Below are positions 46,747 through 56,350 of a stretch of 64,000 nucleotides of DNA, piece after piece. Position 1 is the first letter of the stretch. The number at the start of each line of letters is the position of its first letter. The notes beneath the pieces were generated by a model, which searched no databases, had not been told where the DNA came from, and was given only the letters and a program-made list of their open reading frames with translations. Source of the DNA: Microbulbifer sp. ALW1 (GTDB taxonomy: Bacteria > Pseudomonadota > Gammaproteobacteria > Pseudomonadales > Cellvibrionaceae); contig NZ_CP047569.1 of NCBI RefSeq assembly GCF_009903625.1, forward strand, positions 330,001-394,000, given 5' to 3'. The position numbers and the translations under genes are program-made.

Positions 46747-46768
46747 AAACCGGGCGCCGGCCCGGTTT
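46747..46768 (-). terminator. Rho-independent terminator after hflC
   Basis: AAACCGGGC and GCCCGGTTT form a 9-bp stem with a 4-base loop. On the leftward transcript the stem runs into seven U residues (the A-run 46743-46749 of the plus strand). It separates hflX-K-C from hisZ. Confidence 0.85.
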
Positions 46769-46785
46769 CGAGGATTTTACCATCA

Positions 46786-46815
46786 ATTGCCGGGGCTGTG
46801 ACCAGTCCCGGCAAT
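46786..46815. other. Second hairpin close to the hflC stop
   Basis: ATTGCCGGG (46786-46794) and CCCGGCAAT (46807-46815) form a perfect 9-bp stem with a 12-base loop, between the hflC stop and the terminator at 46747-46768. It is probably a 3' stabiliser or part of a tandem terminator. Confidence 0.6.
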
Positions 46816-46824
46816 GGATAGGGC

Positions 46825-47700
46825 TTATTTGCCTTGAGAATCCTTCAGGTAACGGAAGAACTCGCTGTCCGGATCCACCAACAGCATGTCGCTCTTGTCT
46901 TTGAACGACTCCCGGTAAGCGGTAAGGCTGCGGGAAAAACGGTAGAACTCGGGGTTCTTGCTGTAGGCGTTCGCATAAATGCTGGCCGCTTCGGCATCAC
47001 CCGTACCGCGCAACTCTTCTGCCTTGCGGTAGGCCTCAGACTCAATAACCACCTTCTGGCGATCCGCATTGGCGCGGATGCGCTCACTGGCTTCCTGACC
47101 CTTGGCGCGGTGATCCCGCGCTTCCAGTTCACGGCCAGTACGCATCCGCTGGAATACCGACTCGGACACCTCTGGCGGCAGGTCGATCCGCTTCACCCGA
47201 ACATCGACAATTTCCACACCCAGATCGGTTTGCGCAGTCTGGTTCAGGTTTTTGGTGATTTCCGCCATCAGCTCATCACGCTGACCACTGACCACTTCGT
47301 GCAAATCACGCACACCAAACTGGTTACGCAGACGGTTGTTGATCTGTTCCGCCAGCAGGCGTACCGCATTGCGTTCGTCACCGCGCGTCGCCACATAAAA
47401 GCGGCCGACATCCATGATCCGGTACTTCGCATAGGAGTCCACCATCATGAACTTGTTTTCGCTGTTCAGCATGCGTACCGGCTGGGAGTCCACGGTCTGG
47501 ATCCGCGCATCGAATTTGCGCAGCTCGTGTACAAGCGGCATCTTGAAGTAGAGCCCGGGACCATAATCGGTCCGCACGACTTCACCGAAGCGCACCAGCA
47601 CCGCTTTTTCCGTTTCTTTCACCACGAAGGCACTGCTGGACAGAACCAGTAGGCCAATCAGTATCAGCGCGATGACAAAAAGTGATTTGTTACTGTTCAT
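46825..47700 (-). CDS. hflC: HflC, SPFH-domain modulator of FtsH
   Basis: Forms the membrane HflKC cage around FtsH and limits its proteolysis. An N-terminal membrane anchor (about residues 5-25, LFVIALILIGLLVLSSSAFV) is followed by the SPFH/band-7 domain (KAVLVRFGEVVRTDYGPGLY, MMVDSYAKYRIMDVGRFYV, VDVRVKRIDLPPEVSESVF) and a helical C-terminus (ASIYANAYSKNPEFYRFSRS). The 291 residues match the family. It lies 11 bases after hflK. Confidence 0.96.
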   Translation of the reverse strand: MNSNKSLFVIALILIGLLVLSSSAFVVKETEKAVLVRFGEVVRTDYGPGLYFKMPLVHELRKFDARIQTVDSQPVRMLNSENKFMMVDSYAKYRIMDVGRFYVATRGDERNAVRLLAEQINNRLRNQFGVRDLHEVVSGQRDELMAEITKNLNQTAQTDLGVEIVDVRVKRIDLPPEVSESVFQRMRTGRELEARDHRAKGQEASERIRANADRQKVVIESEAYRKAEELRGTGDAEAASIYANAYSKNPEFYRFSRSLTAYRESFKDKSDMLLVDPDSEFFRYLKDSQGK

Positions 47701-47711
47701 TGCACTTCCCC

Positions 47712-48863
47712 TTAGCGTACTTCGCGGCCGCGACGGGCGTTATTCACTTCGGTGCGAAGCTGGTTAATAACCCGCTGGGAGATCTCATCGATCACCTGAG
47801 GCGACACCTGCTGGCGCGAACTGCTACTGCTGGCGCTGTTTTCGGTCAGCTTGTCCAGGGGCAGATACATCATGTTGTTACCGCCCTTGATATCCACCAT
47901 GACTTTGGAGGTGTTGCTCATTACGTCCTGCACCGCGTCCAGGTACATACGCTCGCGGGTCACTTCCGGCGCACGCTCGAACTCAGTCAGTAGCGCAGTG
48001 AAGCGCGCCGCTTCACCTCGCGCACTTTCCACGACTCGGGACTTGTAGGCTTCGGCCTCCTCGATCATGCGCTGGGCCTGACCACGGGCTACTGGGATAA
48101 CTTGGTTTGAGTAGGCCTGGGCCTCATTTTGCAAGCGCACCTCATCCTCGCGAGCCCGCACGACGTCGTCAAACGCGTCCTGTACTTCCCGCGGTGCCTT
48201 GGCATCGGTGAGGTTGACCACGTCGACGCGAATGCCGGTCTGATACAGATCCAAATATTCCTGCAGACGCACCTGGGTATCGGCAGATACCTGGGTACGG
48301 TTCTGGGAGATAACGCCGTTCAGGGTCTGTGAGCCCACCACGTGGCGCAGGGCACTGTCGGTGGCTTCCTGCAGGCTCTTGAGCGGGTCGGCCACGCGCA
48401 GCACAAAGGACTCGGCATCATCAATATGCCACTGCACCTGCAACACCACGTCGACGATGCTGGCGTCTTCGGTAAGCATCTGACCGGTGGTGCGCTCGGT
48501 ACGTACCTCGGTCATGTTCACCTTGGTGACGTGATCGATCAGCGGGGGATTCCAGTGCAGACCTGATTCTTCGGTGCTGTGATATTTACCCAGGCGCAGC
48601 ACCACAGCGGATTCGTTGGCATCTACCTGATAAAAACCCCACAGGCCATACACAACGGCGAGCACGATCAATACCAGTGACCAGGGGAAGCTGCCGCCAC
48701 CGGGGCGACCTTCATCCGCGCCAGAGGGTTTGCCACCAAACAGGCCGTTCAATTTTTGCTGCATTTTGCGCAGCAGCTCGTCGAGGTCGGGGGGGCCGTC
48801 ATTATTACGATTGCCACCACCCCAGGGGTCCTTGTTATTACCACCCGGTTCGTTCCAGGCCAT
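47712..48863 (-). CDS. hflK: HflK, SPFH-domain modulator of FtsH
   Basis: Partner of HflC. A Gly/Asn-rich N-terminal segment (MAWNEPGGNNKDPWGGGNRN) precedes a membrane helix (about 55-72, WSLVLIVLAVVYGLWGFYQV), the band-7 domain (NESAVVLRLGKYHSTEESGL, HWNPPLIDHVTKVN) and a coiled coil (EAQAYSNQVIPVARGQAQRM). The 383 residues are of normal length, and the gene is co-transcribed with hflC and probably hflX. Confidence 0.96.
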   Translation of the reverse strand: MAWNEPGGNNKDPWGGGNRNNDGPPDLDELLRKMQQKLNGLFGGKPSGADEGRPGGGSFPWSLVLIVLAVVYGLWGFYQVDANESAVVLRLGKYHSTEESGLHWNPPLIDHVTKVNMTEVRTERTTGQMLTEDASIVDVVLQVQWHIDDAESFVLRVADPLKSLQEATDSALRHVVGSQTLNGVISQNRTQVSADTQVRLQEYLDLYQTGIRVDVVNLTDAKAPREVQDAFDDVVRAREDEVRLQNEAQAYSNQVIPVARGQAQRMIEEAEAYKSRVVESARGEAARFTALLTEFERAPEVTRERMYLDAVQDVMSNTSKVMVDIKGGNNMMYLPLDKLTENSASSSSSRQQVSPQVIDEISQRVINQLRTEVNNARRGREVR

Positions 48864-48974
48864 TTATCAACTCCAACTCATTCAACTTATTAATCGTTAG
48901 CTGTCGCGAAATTCTAGCATTGATTGCCGGGAGTAATCCGCATACAGGACAGTGTTCTTACGCCACGGAGGTCT

Positions 48975-50312
48975 TCACTCGACCTCCCAATCCTCCGGCT
49001 TCGGCTCTTCGTCCGGCTTTTCCGGAAGCCACTGTGGCGGATTGTTAATTTCTTTGAAGGGCGCCATCAGGCGCTGCAACTCCGAGCGTGGCATCAACAC
49101 CTGCAGCTCGATATCACCATTATCGCAATAATGCTCCCGCTGCACGGCGTTACCCTCGAACAGCTGTGCGCGCAAACGCGCGTGCTGTGGAGGGATGACA
49201 ATCGCACCACTGACCATCTGCTCGCCGATACGTTCGGCAATGGCCTCCACCAACAAGTCGCAGCCGGCACCGGTCACTGCAGACAACCACACCGCGCGCG
49301 GCACGCCCTGATCGTCGCGATCGATGCGCGGCTCTGCATCTGCCAGCAAATCCAGTTTGTTGTACACCAGCAGATGTGGCAAATCTGCCGCGCCGATTTC
49401 CTCAAGTACCGACTGTACCTCTTCAATCAGGTGCAAGCGATTTTCCGCCGCGGCGTCCACCACGTGCAGCAACAGCGTCGAACTGGCCGCCTCTTCCAGG
49501 GTCGCGCGGAAAGCCTCCACCAGGCGGTGAGGCAAATGGGATACAAAGCCCACGGTGTCCGCAAGGATCATCGCGCCCACATTGGGCAGTTCCACTCTGC
49601 GCATCGTCGGGTCCAGGGTGGCGAATAACTGATCGCGCACATAGACGTCGGCATCGGTGATGCGATTGAACAGAGTCGATTTACCGGCGTTGGTGTAGCC
49701 CACCAGGGAAACCGTGGCCACTTCGGCGCGACTGCGCGCGCGGCGCCCCTGCTCGCGCTGACGGCGCACCTTGTCCAGGCGCTTTTCAATGGAATCGATA
49801 CGCGCCCGCAGCAAGCGGCGGTCGGTTTCCAGCTGGGTTTCACCCGGACCACGCAGGCCAATACCGCCCTTCTGTCGCTCAAGGTGGGTCCAGCCACGCA
49901 CCAGACGGGTGGACATGTGCCGCAACTGCGCCAGCTCTACCTGCAGCTTGCCCTCGTGAGTACGGGCGCGCTGGGCAAAGATATCCAGGATCAGGCCGGT
50001 GCGGTCCAGTACCCGGCATTTGAGCTCGCGCTCAATATTCCGCTCCTGGCTCGGCGACAGGGTGTGATCAAAAATCACCAACTCCGCGCCGTGCTTTTGT
50101 ACCGTCTGCTGAATTTCTTCCAGCTTGCCGCGGCCAACAAAAGTTTTCGGGTCTGGGGTGGCGCGCTGGCCAAAGATGAATGCCACCGGATCGGCACCTG
50201 CGGACAGGGCCAATTCTTCGAATTCCCGCGGGTCCTCGGGACTGTCGATGGCGGAGAGCTCCAGGTGAACCAGCACGGCCAATTCACCGGATTCCGGGCG
50301 ATCAAAAAACAA
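48975..50312 (-). CDS. hflX: Ribosome-splitting GTPase HflX
   Basis: Dissociates stalled or hibernating 70S ribosomes under stress. The N-terminal HflX domain (ALSAGADPVAFIFGQR, GRGKLEEIQ, ELVIFDHTLSPSQERNIER) and linker (GPGETQLETDRRLL) precede the G domain with VGYTNAGKST, DTVGFVSHLPH and NKLDL. The start is TTG 50312 (MFFDRPESGELAVLVHLEL), as in Pseudomonas homologues, with AAGAGAA upstream. The length is 445 residues. Confidence 0.95.
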   Translation of the reverse strand: MFFDRPESGELAVLVHLELSAIDSPEDPREFEELALSAGADPVAFIFGQRATPDPKTFVGRGKLEEIQQTVQKHGAELVIFDHTLSPSQERNIERELKCRVLDRTGLILDIFAQRARTHEGKLQVELAQLRHMSTRLVRGWTHLERQKGGIGLRGPGETQLETDRRLLRARIDSIEKRLDKVRRQREQGRRARSRAEVATVSLVGYTNAGKSTLFNRITDADVYVRDQLFATLDPTMRRVELPNVGAMILADTVGFVSHLPHRLVEAFRATLEEAASSTLLLHVVDAAAENRLHLIEEVQSVLEEIGAADLPHLLVYNKLDLLADAEPRIDRDDQGVPRAVWLSAVTGAGCDLLVEAIAERIGEQMVSGAIVIPPQHARLRAQLFEGNAVQREHYCDNGDIELQVLMPRSELQRLMAPFKEINNPPQWLPEKPDEEPKPEDWEVE

Positions 50313-50365
50313 GGATTATTCTCTTGAGCTCAAGACTGCACCAGAACTCTGGTGCTGAACAACAG

Positions 50366-50388
50366 ACGCCCCGGGCGAGCCGGGGCGT
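50366..50388. terminator. GC-rich hairpin between hfq and hflX
   Basis: ACGCCCCGG (50366-50374) and CCGGGGCGT (50380-50388) form a 9-bp stem with a 5-base loop. T residues follow weakly on either strand, so it is likely an attenuator within the hfq-hflX transcript. The rest of the 228-base gap holds a short GCACCAGA/TCTGGTGC inverted repeat near 50339-50356 and no gene. Confidence 0.5.
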
Positions 50389-50540
50389 TGTTTACAACTG
50401 GCTGTTTACAACAACAGGGTGAACGCACTGAGAATCGAGCCCCTGGGGCCAGTAGTGCATTCAGGTTAAACCCATTTCAGTCAGCGCCCGAACTACGCAG
50501 GCGCCGGTGAATACTACATGGGGGTTCAACCGATTCGGAC

Positions 50541-50825
50541 TCAGCCGAAAGTATCGCGTTCGCCACCCTCAGGGCCAGCGCCTTCAGCGCCCGGGCCAGC
50601 CGGGTTCATCAGGGGCACGCGCACAGCACGGGAGGGAACAACGGTAGAAATCGCGTGTTTGTAGACCATCTGGCTCACAGTGTTTTTCAACAGCACCACG
50701 AACTGGTCGAATGATTCAATCTGGCCCTGCAATTTGATGCCGTTTACCAGATAGATGGAAACCGGGATACGCTCTTTACGCAGAACATTTAAGTAAGGGT
50801 CTTGTAAGCTGTGCCCTTTTGACAT
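50541..50825 (-). CDS. hfq: RNA chaperone Hfq
   Basis: Hexameric Sm-like chaperone for small RNAs. ATG 50825 ([20 protein letters not shown]) follows an AAGGAG site; an upstream in-frame extension to 50867 is not supported. The 94 residues hold Sm1 ([20 protein letters not shown]) with the proximal-face residues QDP and [20 protein letters not shown] (YKH motif), then a short Gly/Glu/Pro-rich tail. It sits in the classic miaA-hfq-hflX order. Confidence 0.98.
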   Translation of the reverse strand: MSKGHSLQDPYLNVLRKERIPVSIYLVNGIKLQGQIESFDQFVVLLKNTVSQMVYKHAISTVVPSRAVRVPLMNPAGPGAEGAGPEGGERDTFG

Positions 50826-51005
50826 CTTTTTTCTCCTTGCCAAAAGATAAGTCGCCAGATGACGCACGATCGCGCCCGCGAATCCCGCGGACTAAGAAAC
50901 GGCCATGGTGATGCGGCGTATAAAAAGAGCCAAAAAGTAACCAAGGCTCTGTGAGTAACTGACTGAATTGGGACGGATACACCGGCCCACTCACGTTATG
51001 GCTGC

Positions 51006-51962
51006 TCAACTGAGAAATTTCAAGGCCTCAGTCAACATTTCATCGATTTTGCGTACTTTGCCGCCAGGCTCCTGAGCATAAATCGGATGTACATCGGGCC
51101 AACCGCGCAACCAGGTCAGCTGGCGCTTGGCCAGCTGCCGGGTTGCGGCAATACCCGCCTCCAGCATCTGCGCGTAGTCCAGCTCGCCGTCGAGGTACTG
51201 CCAGACCTGGCGGTAACCCACCGCGCGGATTGCCGGCAAGTCCGGGTGCAAGTCCCCGCGAGCGCGCAGCGCTTTCACTTCGTCAATAAAACCCTGCTCC
51301 AACATCCGCTCGAAACGCAGCGCGATGCGCTGGTGCAGTATTGCCCTGTCACGCGGCAATATCGCCAGCTGCTGCACCCGGTAACCCGCCAGTGGCGACT
51401 CGCTCACCTGCTCGGCGCGCAGCTGACTCATGGTCTTGCCTGTCAGGTAAAACACCTCCAGCGCGCGCTCGATCCGCACCGAGTGATTCGGGTGCAGTTC
51501 CGCCGCCAGCTCGGGATCAACCTGCTCCAGTTCGCGATGCAGTGCCGGCCAGCCCTCTCGCTCGGCGCGGGCCTCTATTGCGGCGCGGAACTCCGGATCA
51601 GCTTCCGGCATTTCTGCCATGCCTTCCAATAGAGCCTTGAAATAGAGCATGGTTCCACCGACCAGCAGTGGAATTTTTCCGCGCCCACTAATATCCGCCA
51701 TGGCTTCCAGGGCGTCGTCGCGAAAGCGGCCCACGGAATAGCTTTCGGCCGGGTCACAGATATCAATCAGCCGATGGGGGTAGCGGGCGAGTTCTTCCGC
51801 GGTGGGCTTCGCGGAGCCAATATCCAGGCCGCGATATACCAGTGCGGAATCCACGCTGATCAGCTCTACCGGCAAATGGTCACTGATGGCCATGGCCAGG
51901 TCGGTCTTGCCCGACGCTGTCGGGCCCATCAGAAAAATAGCGCGAGGACGTGGATCGTTCAT
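51006..51962 (-). CDS. miaA: tRNA dimethylallyltransferase
   Basis: Adds the isopentenyl group to A37 of UNN-reading tRNAs. From ATG 51962 there are 318 residues, with P-loop [34 protein letters not shown] (family DSAQVYR-like), [32 protein letters not shown] and [15 protein letters not shown] frame extension to 52058 runs through an intergenic hairpin repeat and is not part of the protein. mutL lies just upstream. Confidence 0.96.
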   Translation of the reverse strand: MNDPRPRAIFLMGPTASGKTDLAMAISDHLPVELISVDSALVYRGLDIGSAKPTAEELARYPHRLIDICDPAESYSVGRFRDDALEAMADISGRGKIPLLVGGTMLYFKALLEGMAEMPEADPEFRAAIEARAEREGWPALHRELEQVDPELAAELHPNHSVRIERALEVFYLTGKTMSQLRAEQVSESPLAGYRVQQLAILPRDRAILHQRIALRFERMLEQGFIDEVKALRARGDLHPDLPAIRAVGYRQVWQYLDGELDYAQMLEAGIAATRQLAKRQLTWLRGWPDVHPIYAQEPGGKVRKIDEMLTEALKFLS

Positions 51963-51987
51963 AAATAACCCGTATAAACCGTAACGA

Positions 51988-52082
51988 GCGGGCGGCTGGC
52001 GGCGTCCGCCGGAGCGCAGGCAGCGGAGTGTATTGCTAATACATGAGCAGCCGAGCACCGCCGGACGCCGTCAGCCGCCCGC
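51988..52082. repeat. Long-stem palindromic element between mutL and miaA
   Basis: About 25-bp arms (51988-52012 and 52058-52082) are complementary with three mismatches, beginning GCGGGCGGCTGGCGGC and ending GCCGTCAGCCGCCCGC. The 45-base interior holds a smaller TGTATT/AATACA hairpin. It occupies nearly all of the gap before miaA and is unrelated in sequence to the six repeats at 54-63 kb. It looks like a dispersed intergenic repeat, although only one copy is in this window. Confidence 0.75.
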
Positions 52083-52091
52083 GCAGTAGAT

Positions 52092-53981
52092 TTATTGGCC
52101 ACGCATAAACCATTTATCCATATCGGACAATTTGACCTGGGTCCAGGTGGGACGGCCGTGGTTGCACTGGCCGCTGCGTTCGGTGCGCTCCATATCCCGC
52201 AGTAGTGCATTCATCTCCGGAATGGTCAGCTTGCGGTTGGCGCGCACCGAGCCGTGACAGGCCATGGTAGAGAGTATCTCATTGATCTGGTTGCCAATCC
52301 GATCGCTGCTGCCCTCGGCGAGAAGGTCACTCAACACATCGCGCACCAGCTGTTCCACCGGCGCACCGTGCAGCATGCTGGGCACCTGCCGCACCATCAG
52401 GGTTTCCGGGCCGCCGCGCTGCAACACGAAGCCCAGTGAGGTGAAGACTTCCTCACGCTCCTCAAAGCAATCTGCCTCGCGCTCGCTGACGGCGAGGCTC
52501 ACCGGCACCAGCAGCGGCTGCGCCTGGATACCACCGGTGGCGTGGGCGCTTTTCATCTTTTCATAGACGATGCGCTCGTGGGCCGCGTGCATGTCCACGA
52601 CCACCATGCCGTGCTCGTTCTGCGCAAGTATGTAGATACCGTGCAGCTGGGCGATGGCGAAGCCCAGGGGTGGGGTTTCGCTTTCAGACTCGGCGGGCAT
52701 CTGCTGCGACCAAGCCCCGGCGGTTGCCGCGGCCACCGGCGCTTCCTGCACCCCGCCTTCATAGGGCTGGTGCAGTTCGCCATAACCCTGCATTTGCTGC
52801 TGAATCCGTTGCGGTGATGACTGCTGGCCGTAGCTCTGGCCGACAAACCCAACGCCCTGCGGAGCAACCTGAGTCGGTGCCGAGGACAGCGGCATCCGCT
52901 CCTGCCCACCGAATTCACCGGCAGCGAGACCGGACACCTGCGGTGCCGCCTCTTCCACCTCATCTTTTTGCCCCGGGCGCACATCCGCCAGCGCCCGGTG
53001 CAGGGAGCCAAACAGGAAGTCGTGCACCAGCCGACTATCGCGGAAGCGCACCTCGTGCTTGGTCGGGTGCACATTCACATCCACCGATGCCGGATCCAGT
53101 TCCAGATACAGCACAAATGCCGGGTGGCGGCCGTGGTACAGCACATCGGCAAAGGCGCGGCGCACCGCGTGACTCACCACGCGGTCGCGAATGGCGCGGC
53201 CGTTGACGTAAAAGAACTGCAGGTCTGCCTGGGAGCGAGAAAAGGCAGGCTCTGCCACCCACCCCCACAGACGCAGCCCATTGCGCTCCATTTCGATGTG
53301 CAGGGCATTTTGCATAAAAGCGGGGCCGCACAACTGCGCGACCCGGCGCTCCATTTCCGCACGACTGGTGCCACCGCGCAGGTTGTGCACACCCTTGCCG
53401 TTGTGGCGCAGGCTGATGGACACGTCGAAGCGCGACAATGCGAGACGCTTGATGGTCTCATCGACGCGGTTGAATTCGGTTTTTTCCGTGCGCAAGAATT
53501 TTCGGCGGGCAGGGGTGTTGAAGAACAGGTCCCGCACTTCGACGGTGGTGCCGCGCGGGTGTGCCGCGGGCGCCAACTGGGTTTCCATTTCGCGGCCTTC
53601 GGCGGAGACGACCCAGCCTTTGCCGGTGTCGTCACGGCTGCTGGTCAGTGCCAGGCGGGCAACGGAGGAAATACTGGCGAGAGCCTCGCCGCGAAAGCCG
53701 AGGGTGGCAACGGCTTCAAGGTCTTCAAGTGCGTGAATTTTGGAGGTGGCGTGGCGGGCCAGCGCCAGGTGCAGATCGTCTTTTTCGATCCCTTTGCCGT
53801 TGTCCCGCACCATGATGCGTTTTACCCCACCGGCATCCAGGTCTACTTCCAGTCTGGTGGCGCCGGCATCAAGGCTGTTTTCCAGCAGCTCTTTGATCAC
53901 GGATGCAGGGCGCTCGACCACTTCACCGGCGGCAATCTGGTTGGCAAGTCTTGGAGAAAGTAACTGGATATTTTCTGGCAT
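52092..53981 (-). CDS. mutL: DNA mismatch repair protein MutL
   Basis: From ATG 53981 ([20 protein letters not shown]) there are 629 residues. The GHKL ATPase has [17 protein letters not shown] and [12 protein letters not shown] Pro/Gln-rich linker covers about 335-440. The C-terminal dimerisation domain carries [21 protein letters not shown] and CNHGRPTW, which fit the metal-binding motifs of endonuclease-active MutL rather than E. coli-type MutL. Mismatch repair here may therefore be MutH-independent. The extension to 54056 has no ribosome site and is disregarded. Confidence 0.95.
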   Translation of the reverse strand: MPENIQLLSPRLANQIAAGEVVERPASVIKELLENSLDAGATRLEVDLDAGGVKRIMVRDNGKGIEKDDLHLALARHATSKIHALEDLEAVATLGFRGEALASISSVARLALTSSRDDTGKGWVVSAEGREMETQLAPAAHPRGTTVEVRDLFFNTPARRKFLRTEKTEFNRVDETIKRLALSRFDVSISLRHNGKGVHNLRGGTSRAEMERRVAQLCGPAFMQNALHIEMERNGLRLWGWVAEPAFSRSQADLQFFYVNGRAIRDRVVSHAVRRAFADVLYHGRHPAFVLYLELDPASVDVNVHPTKHEVRFRDSRLVHDFLFGSLHRALADVRPGQKDEVEEAAPQVSGLAAGEFGGQERMPLSSAPTQVAPQGVGFVGQSYGQQSSPQRIQQQMQGYGELHQPYEGGVQEAPVAAATAGAWSQQMPAESESETPPLGFAIAQLHGIYILAQNEHGMVVVDMHAAHERIVYEKMKSAHATGGIQAQPLLVPVSLAVSEREADCFEEREEVFTSLGFVLQRGGPETLMVRQVPSMLHGAPVEQLVRDVLSDLLAEGSSDRIGNQINEILSTMACHGSVRANRKLTIPEMNALLRDMERTERSGQCNHGRPTWTQVKLSDMDKWFMRGQ

Positions 53982-54054
53982 TCTGATCTGGGTGCTATTC
54001 GTAGTCTGTGCCACCCCAAGATCGGGGTTCTTTGTATCACGGTGGCGCCGAAGC

Positions 54055-54150
54055 ACCGGGTATAACTTTTTGAAACCGCTGTGAATACATCCCTGTACGC
54101 TGCGTCGGCGACGTCCCTGTCGCCGACGCTTTCAAAAAGTTATACCCGGT
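54055..54150 (-). repeat. Structured repeat copy A (core on minus strand)
   Basis: Perfect 21-bp outer arms (54055-54075, 54130-54150; ACCGGGTATAACTTTTTG...) enclose two hairpins. H1 has GCGTCGGCGAC/GTCGCCGACGC arms. H2 reads GTACAGGGATGTA on the minus strand. The conserved AGCG...CAGGGATG...TTCACAGCGG core is shared with copies B-F. It lies 74 bases upstream of mutL. With copy B and about 75 spacer bases it fills most of the 406-base gap between mutL and amiC. Confidence 0.85.
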
Positions 54151-54225
54151 ACTACGGCTTCAATTTGAACTTTTCTACTTCGTCAGAAACAACAGGACGA
54201 CTCGGCCACGGAACTTCGATGCGAA

Positions 54226-54336
54226 GGCAGGATGCCGGGGATGGATTTTCAAAAGCGTCGCAAACAGGATGTTTGCGCCGCAGCGCCCAGGGATGGGTTC
54301 ACAGCGGTTTTGAAAATCCATACCCGGTAGCCTGCC
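54226..54336 (+). repeat. Structured repeat copy B
   Basis: 29-bp outer arms with four mismatches (54226-54254, 54308-54336) enclose H1 CGCAAACAGGATGTTTGCG and H2 CCCAGGGATGGG, followed by TTCACAGCGG. It lies 52 bases beyond the amiC stop and is oriented opposite to copy A. Confidence 0.85.
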
Positions 54337-54387
54337 GCCACCGCAACAGGAAACAGGCCCCGTAGCCGCAGCAAGGAACCACCAAAC

Positions 54388-55794
54388 TCAACCCGAAGGG
54401 ATCGTCAGCGTCTGTCCCACCCGAATCATCGACGTCTGCATCCCGTTGGCCTTCTTCAGGTCGGTCACAGAAATGTTGTAGCGGGCAGCGATGCCCGACA
54501 GGGTATCACCTCGGGAAATGGTGTGCTTGCGGTCGATGCGATTGCCGTTGGCTGCCAGCCAGCTGCCCGCCGGGGGCCTGGCTTTGAAGTGGGCCACTAT
54601 ACCCTCGCTGAGTTTTTCTGCCATGCGCTTCTGGAATGCCGGGTCACGCAGGCGGCGGGCTTCACCGGGGTTGGTGATAAACCCGGTCTCCACCAGGATC
54701 GAAGGTACATCCGGGTTGCGCAACACCGAGAAGTTGGCCTGTTCGACCTTCTTTTTGTGCAAATGGGTAAAGCTGCCCAGGGAGCTCAGCACACTGCTGC
54801 CGATATCCAGACTGGCACTCATGGTGGCGGTCATGGACAGGTCCAGTAATACGCCCACCAGGGTATCGTCCTTGTCGTTCAGGCTCAGGCTGCCCACACC
54901 ACCAATCAGGTCGGATTCATTTTCGCGCTGGGCCAGGTAGCGCGCTGTCTCACTGGTGGCGCCGCGGGAGGATACCGCGTAGACACCCACGCCGCGGGCC
55001 TCTTTGCGGGTGAAGGCATCGGCGTGAATGGAAACGAACAGGTCCGCGCGCAGTTCGCGCCCCTTCTTCACCCGGTTGCGCAGCGGAATATAGTAATCCC
55101 CAGTGCGCACCAGTTTGGCGCTGAAGCCGGGCTCGCGATCGAGCGCCTTATGCAGCTGGCGAGAAATGGCCAGCACTACATCTTTTTCGCGCACACCACC
55201 AGGACCAAGGGCTCCGGGGTCTTCGCCACCGTGACCGGCATCGATGGCGACCACAATATCGCGCTGGCCGCGGACCTGAACCTGTTCGATGGTTTTCTCT
55301 TCCACCTTGTCGCGGTCGTGCAGGTCGATGACCAGGCGATCCGGCAGCGCCTGGTGGCGGCGCAAGTCGAAGCTGCGCGGGGTTACCGCCTGCTTCAGGT
55401 CCAGTACCAGGCGCAGGTCGCGCTTGTCCTTGGTCGCGTAGCGAATACCGGCAATGGGAGTATCCTGAATGGGCAGGTTGTCTACCGAGGCCTTGAGTTT
55501 AGCGCCGCTCACATCGATAACCACCCGGTGCGGGTTTTCCAGGGTAAACAGCTTGTGTTCCGCGGGGCCGTCGAGGTCCAGCACCAGGCGGGTGTGATCC
55601 GGGGCGCGCCACAGGCGCACACCTTCCACGTCCGCGGCGAATGTCGGCTGCACACTCAAAACGGCCAGGAAAACCAATAGCCATGTTTTGCACAGACTCC
55701 AAAGGCCTTCGACGCGATGCGCCCGCGAGGTGTGATGTTTACGATACACCCGCTTTCCAGGCGGTGTCTCAAGCGGCAATCCTGCTGCGATCAT
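54388..55794 (-). CDS. amiC: N-acetylmuramoyl-L-alanine amidase (AmiC-type) with LysM
   Basis: Periplasmic zinc amidase that splits peptidoglycan between daughter cells. An N-terminal export signal (about residues 34-53, TWLLVFLAVLSVQPTFA) is followed by an AMIN domain (VRLWRAPDHTRLVLDLDGPA), an Amidase_3 domain (VVAIDAGHGGEDPGALGPGG with the zinc His, SIHADAF, and the catalytic-Glu segment SILVETGFITNPGEA) and a C-terminal LysM (about 424-467; TISRGDTLSGIAARYNI). The annotated start gives an unusually long n-region and no better ATG exists. The tsaE-amiC-mutL order is conserved in the group. Confidence 0.94.
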   Translation of the reverse strand: MIAAGLPLETPPGKRVYRKHHTSRAHRVEGLWSLCKTWLLVFLAVLSVQPTFAADVEGVRLWRAPDHTRLVLDLDGPAEHKLFTLENPHRVVIDVSGAKLKASVDNLPIQDTPIAGIRYATKDKRDLRLVLDLKQAVTPRSFDLRRHQALPDRLVIDLHDRDKVEEKTIEQVQVRGQRDIVVAIDAGHGGEDPGALGPGGVREKDVVLAISRQLHKALDREPGFSAKLVRTGDYYIPLRNRVKKGRELRADLFVSIHADAFTRKEARGVGVYAVSSRGATSETARYLAQRENESDLIGGVGSLSLNDKDDTLVGVLLDLSMTATMSASLDIGSSVLSSLGSFTHLHKKKVEQANFSVLRNPDVPSILVETGFITNPGEARRLRDPAFQKRMAEKLSEGIVAHFKARPPAGSWLAANGNRIDRKHTISRGDTLSGIAARYNISVTDLKKANGMQTSMIRVGQTLTIPSG

Positions 55795-55839
55795 TCTTAT
55801 TGCCCTGTCGATCGGTTTTTATTTTGTGCCCGGCAACGG

Positions 55840-56328
55840 CTACTGCAATTGTGCCAATACCTGGTTGCCCGCCTCACTCAGCGCCTCAAGCACCAGCCTG
55901 CGGCCCTCGCCTTCCAGGCTCAGGGACAGCGTCAGATCCGGCTCCGGCAAGACGCCTGTGCCGCGTTCAGACCACTCCACCAGGCTGAGACTCCCTGGGC
56001 CGAAGTAATCACGCACCCCCATGTACTCCAGTTCCTCTGCATCCCCAAGGCGGTACAGGTCGAAATGGTAAACCCGCTGCTCGGTGAACTCGTAAGGTTC
56101 CACCAGAGTATACGTCGGACTTTTTACCGCGCCACAGTGGCCAAAAGCCCGCAATACGCCCCGGCTAAAGGTGGTTTTACCCGCGCCCAGCTGGCCGCCG
56201 AGAAAAATCACCAGCCCCTCGCTGAGACCGGAATCCTTGCAGGCTTTCCCCAGTTGCTCACCGGCGGCCACAGTGGCGGCCTCGTCGGCGAGAAACTGTG
56301 TGACCTGCGCGGGCTGCATAGCCATCAA
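55840..56328 (-). CDS. tsaE: tRNA threonylcarbamoyladenosine biosynthesis ATPase TsaE
   Basis: Small P-loop ATPase needed with TsaB/D/C for t6A37 of ANN-reading tRNAs. The 162 residues contain FLGGQLGAGKTTFSRGVLRA (Walker A), SPTYTLVEPYEF and YHFDLYRLGDAEELEYMGV, then LVEWSERG. The start is TTG 56328, with in-frame ATGs at 56325 and 56319 as equal candidates. It lies 22 bases after nnrD and 45 before amiC. Confidence 0.95.
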   Translation of the reverse strand: MMAMQPAQVTQFLADEAATVAAGEQLGKACKDSGLSEGLVIFLGGQLGAGKTTFSRGVLRAFGHCGAVKSPTYTLVEPYEFTEQRVYHFDLYRLGDAEELEYMGVRDYFGPGSLSLVEWSERGTGVLPEPDLTLSLSLEGEGRRLVLEALSEAGNQVLAQLQ

Positions 56329-56350
56329 CTCAAATCCTTACTTAGTGGAA

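Noticed and set aside
52968..53963. 331-codon plus-strand frame opposite mutL
   Set aside because: It mirrors conserved MutL ATPase sequence, and similar shadow frames occur across all GC-rich genes here.
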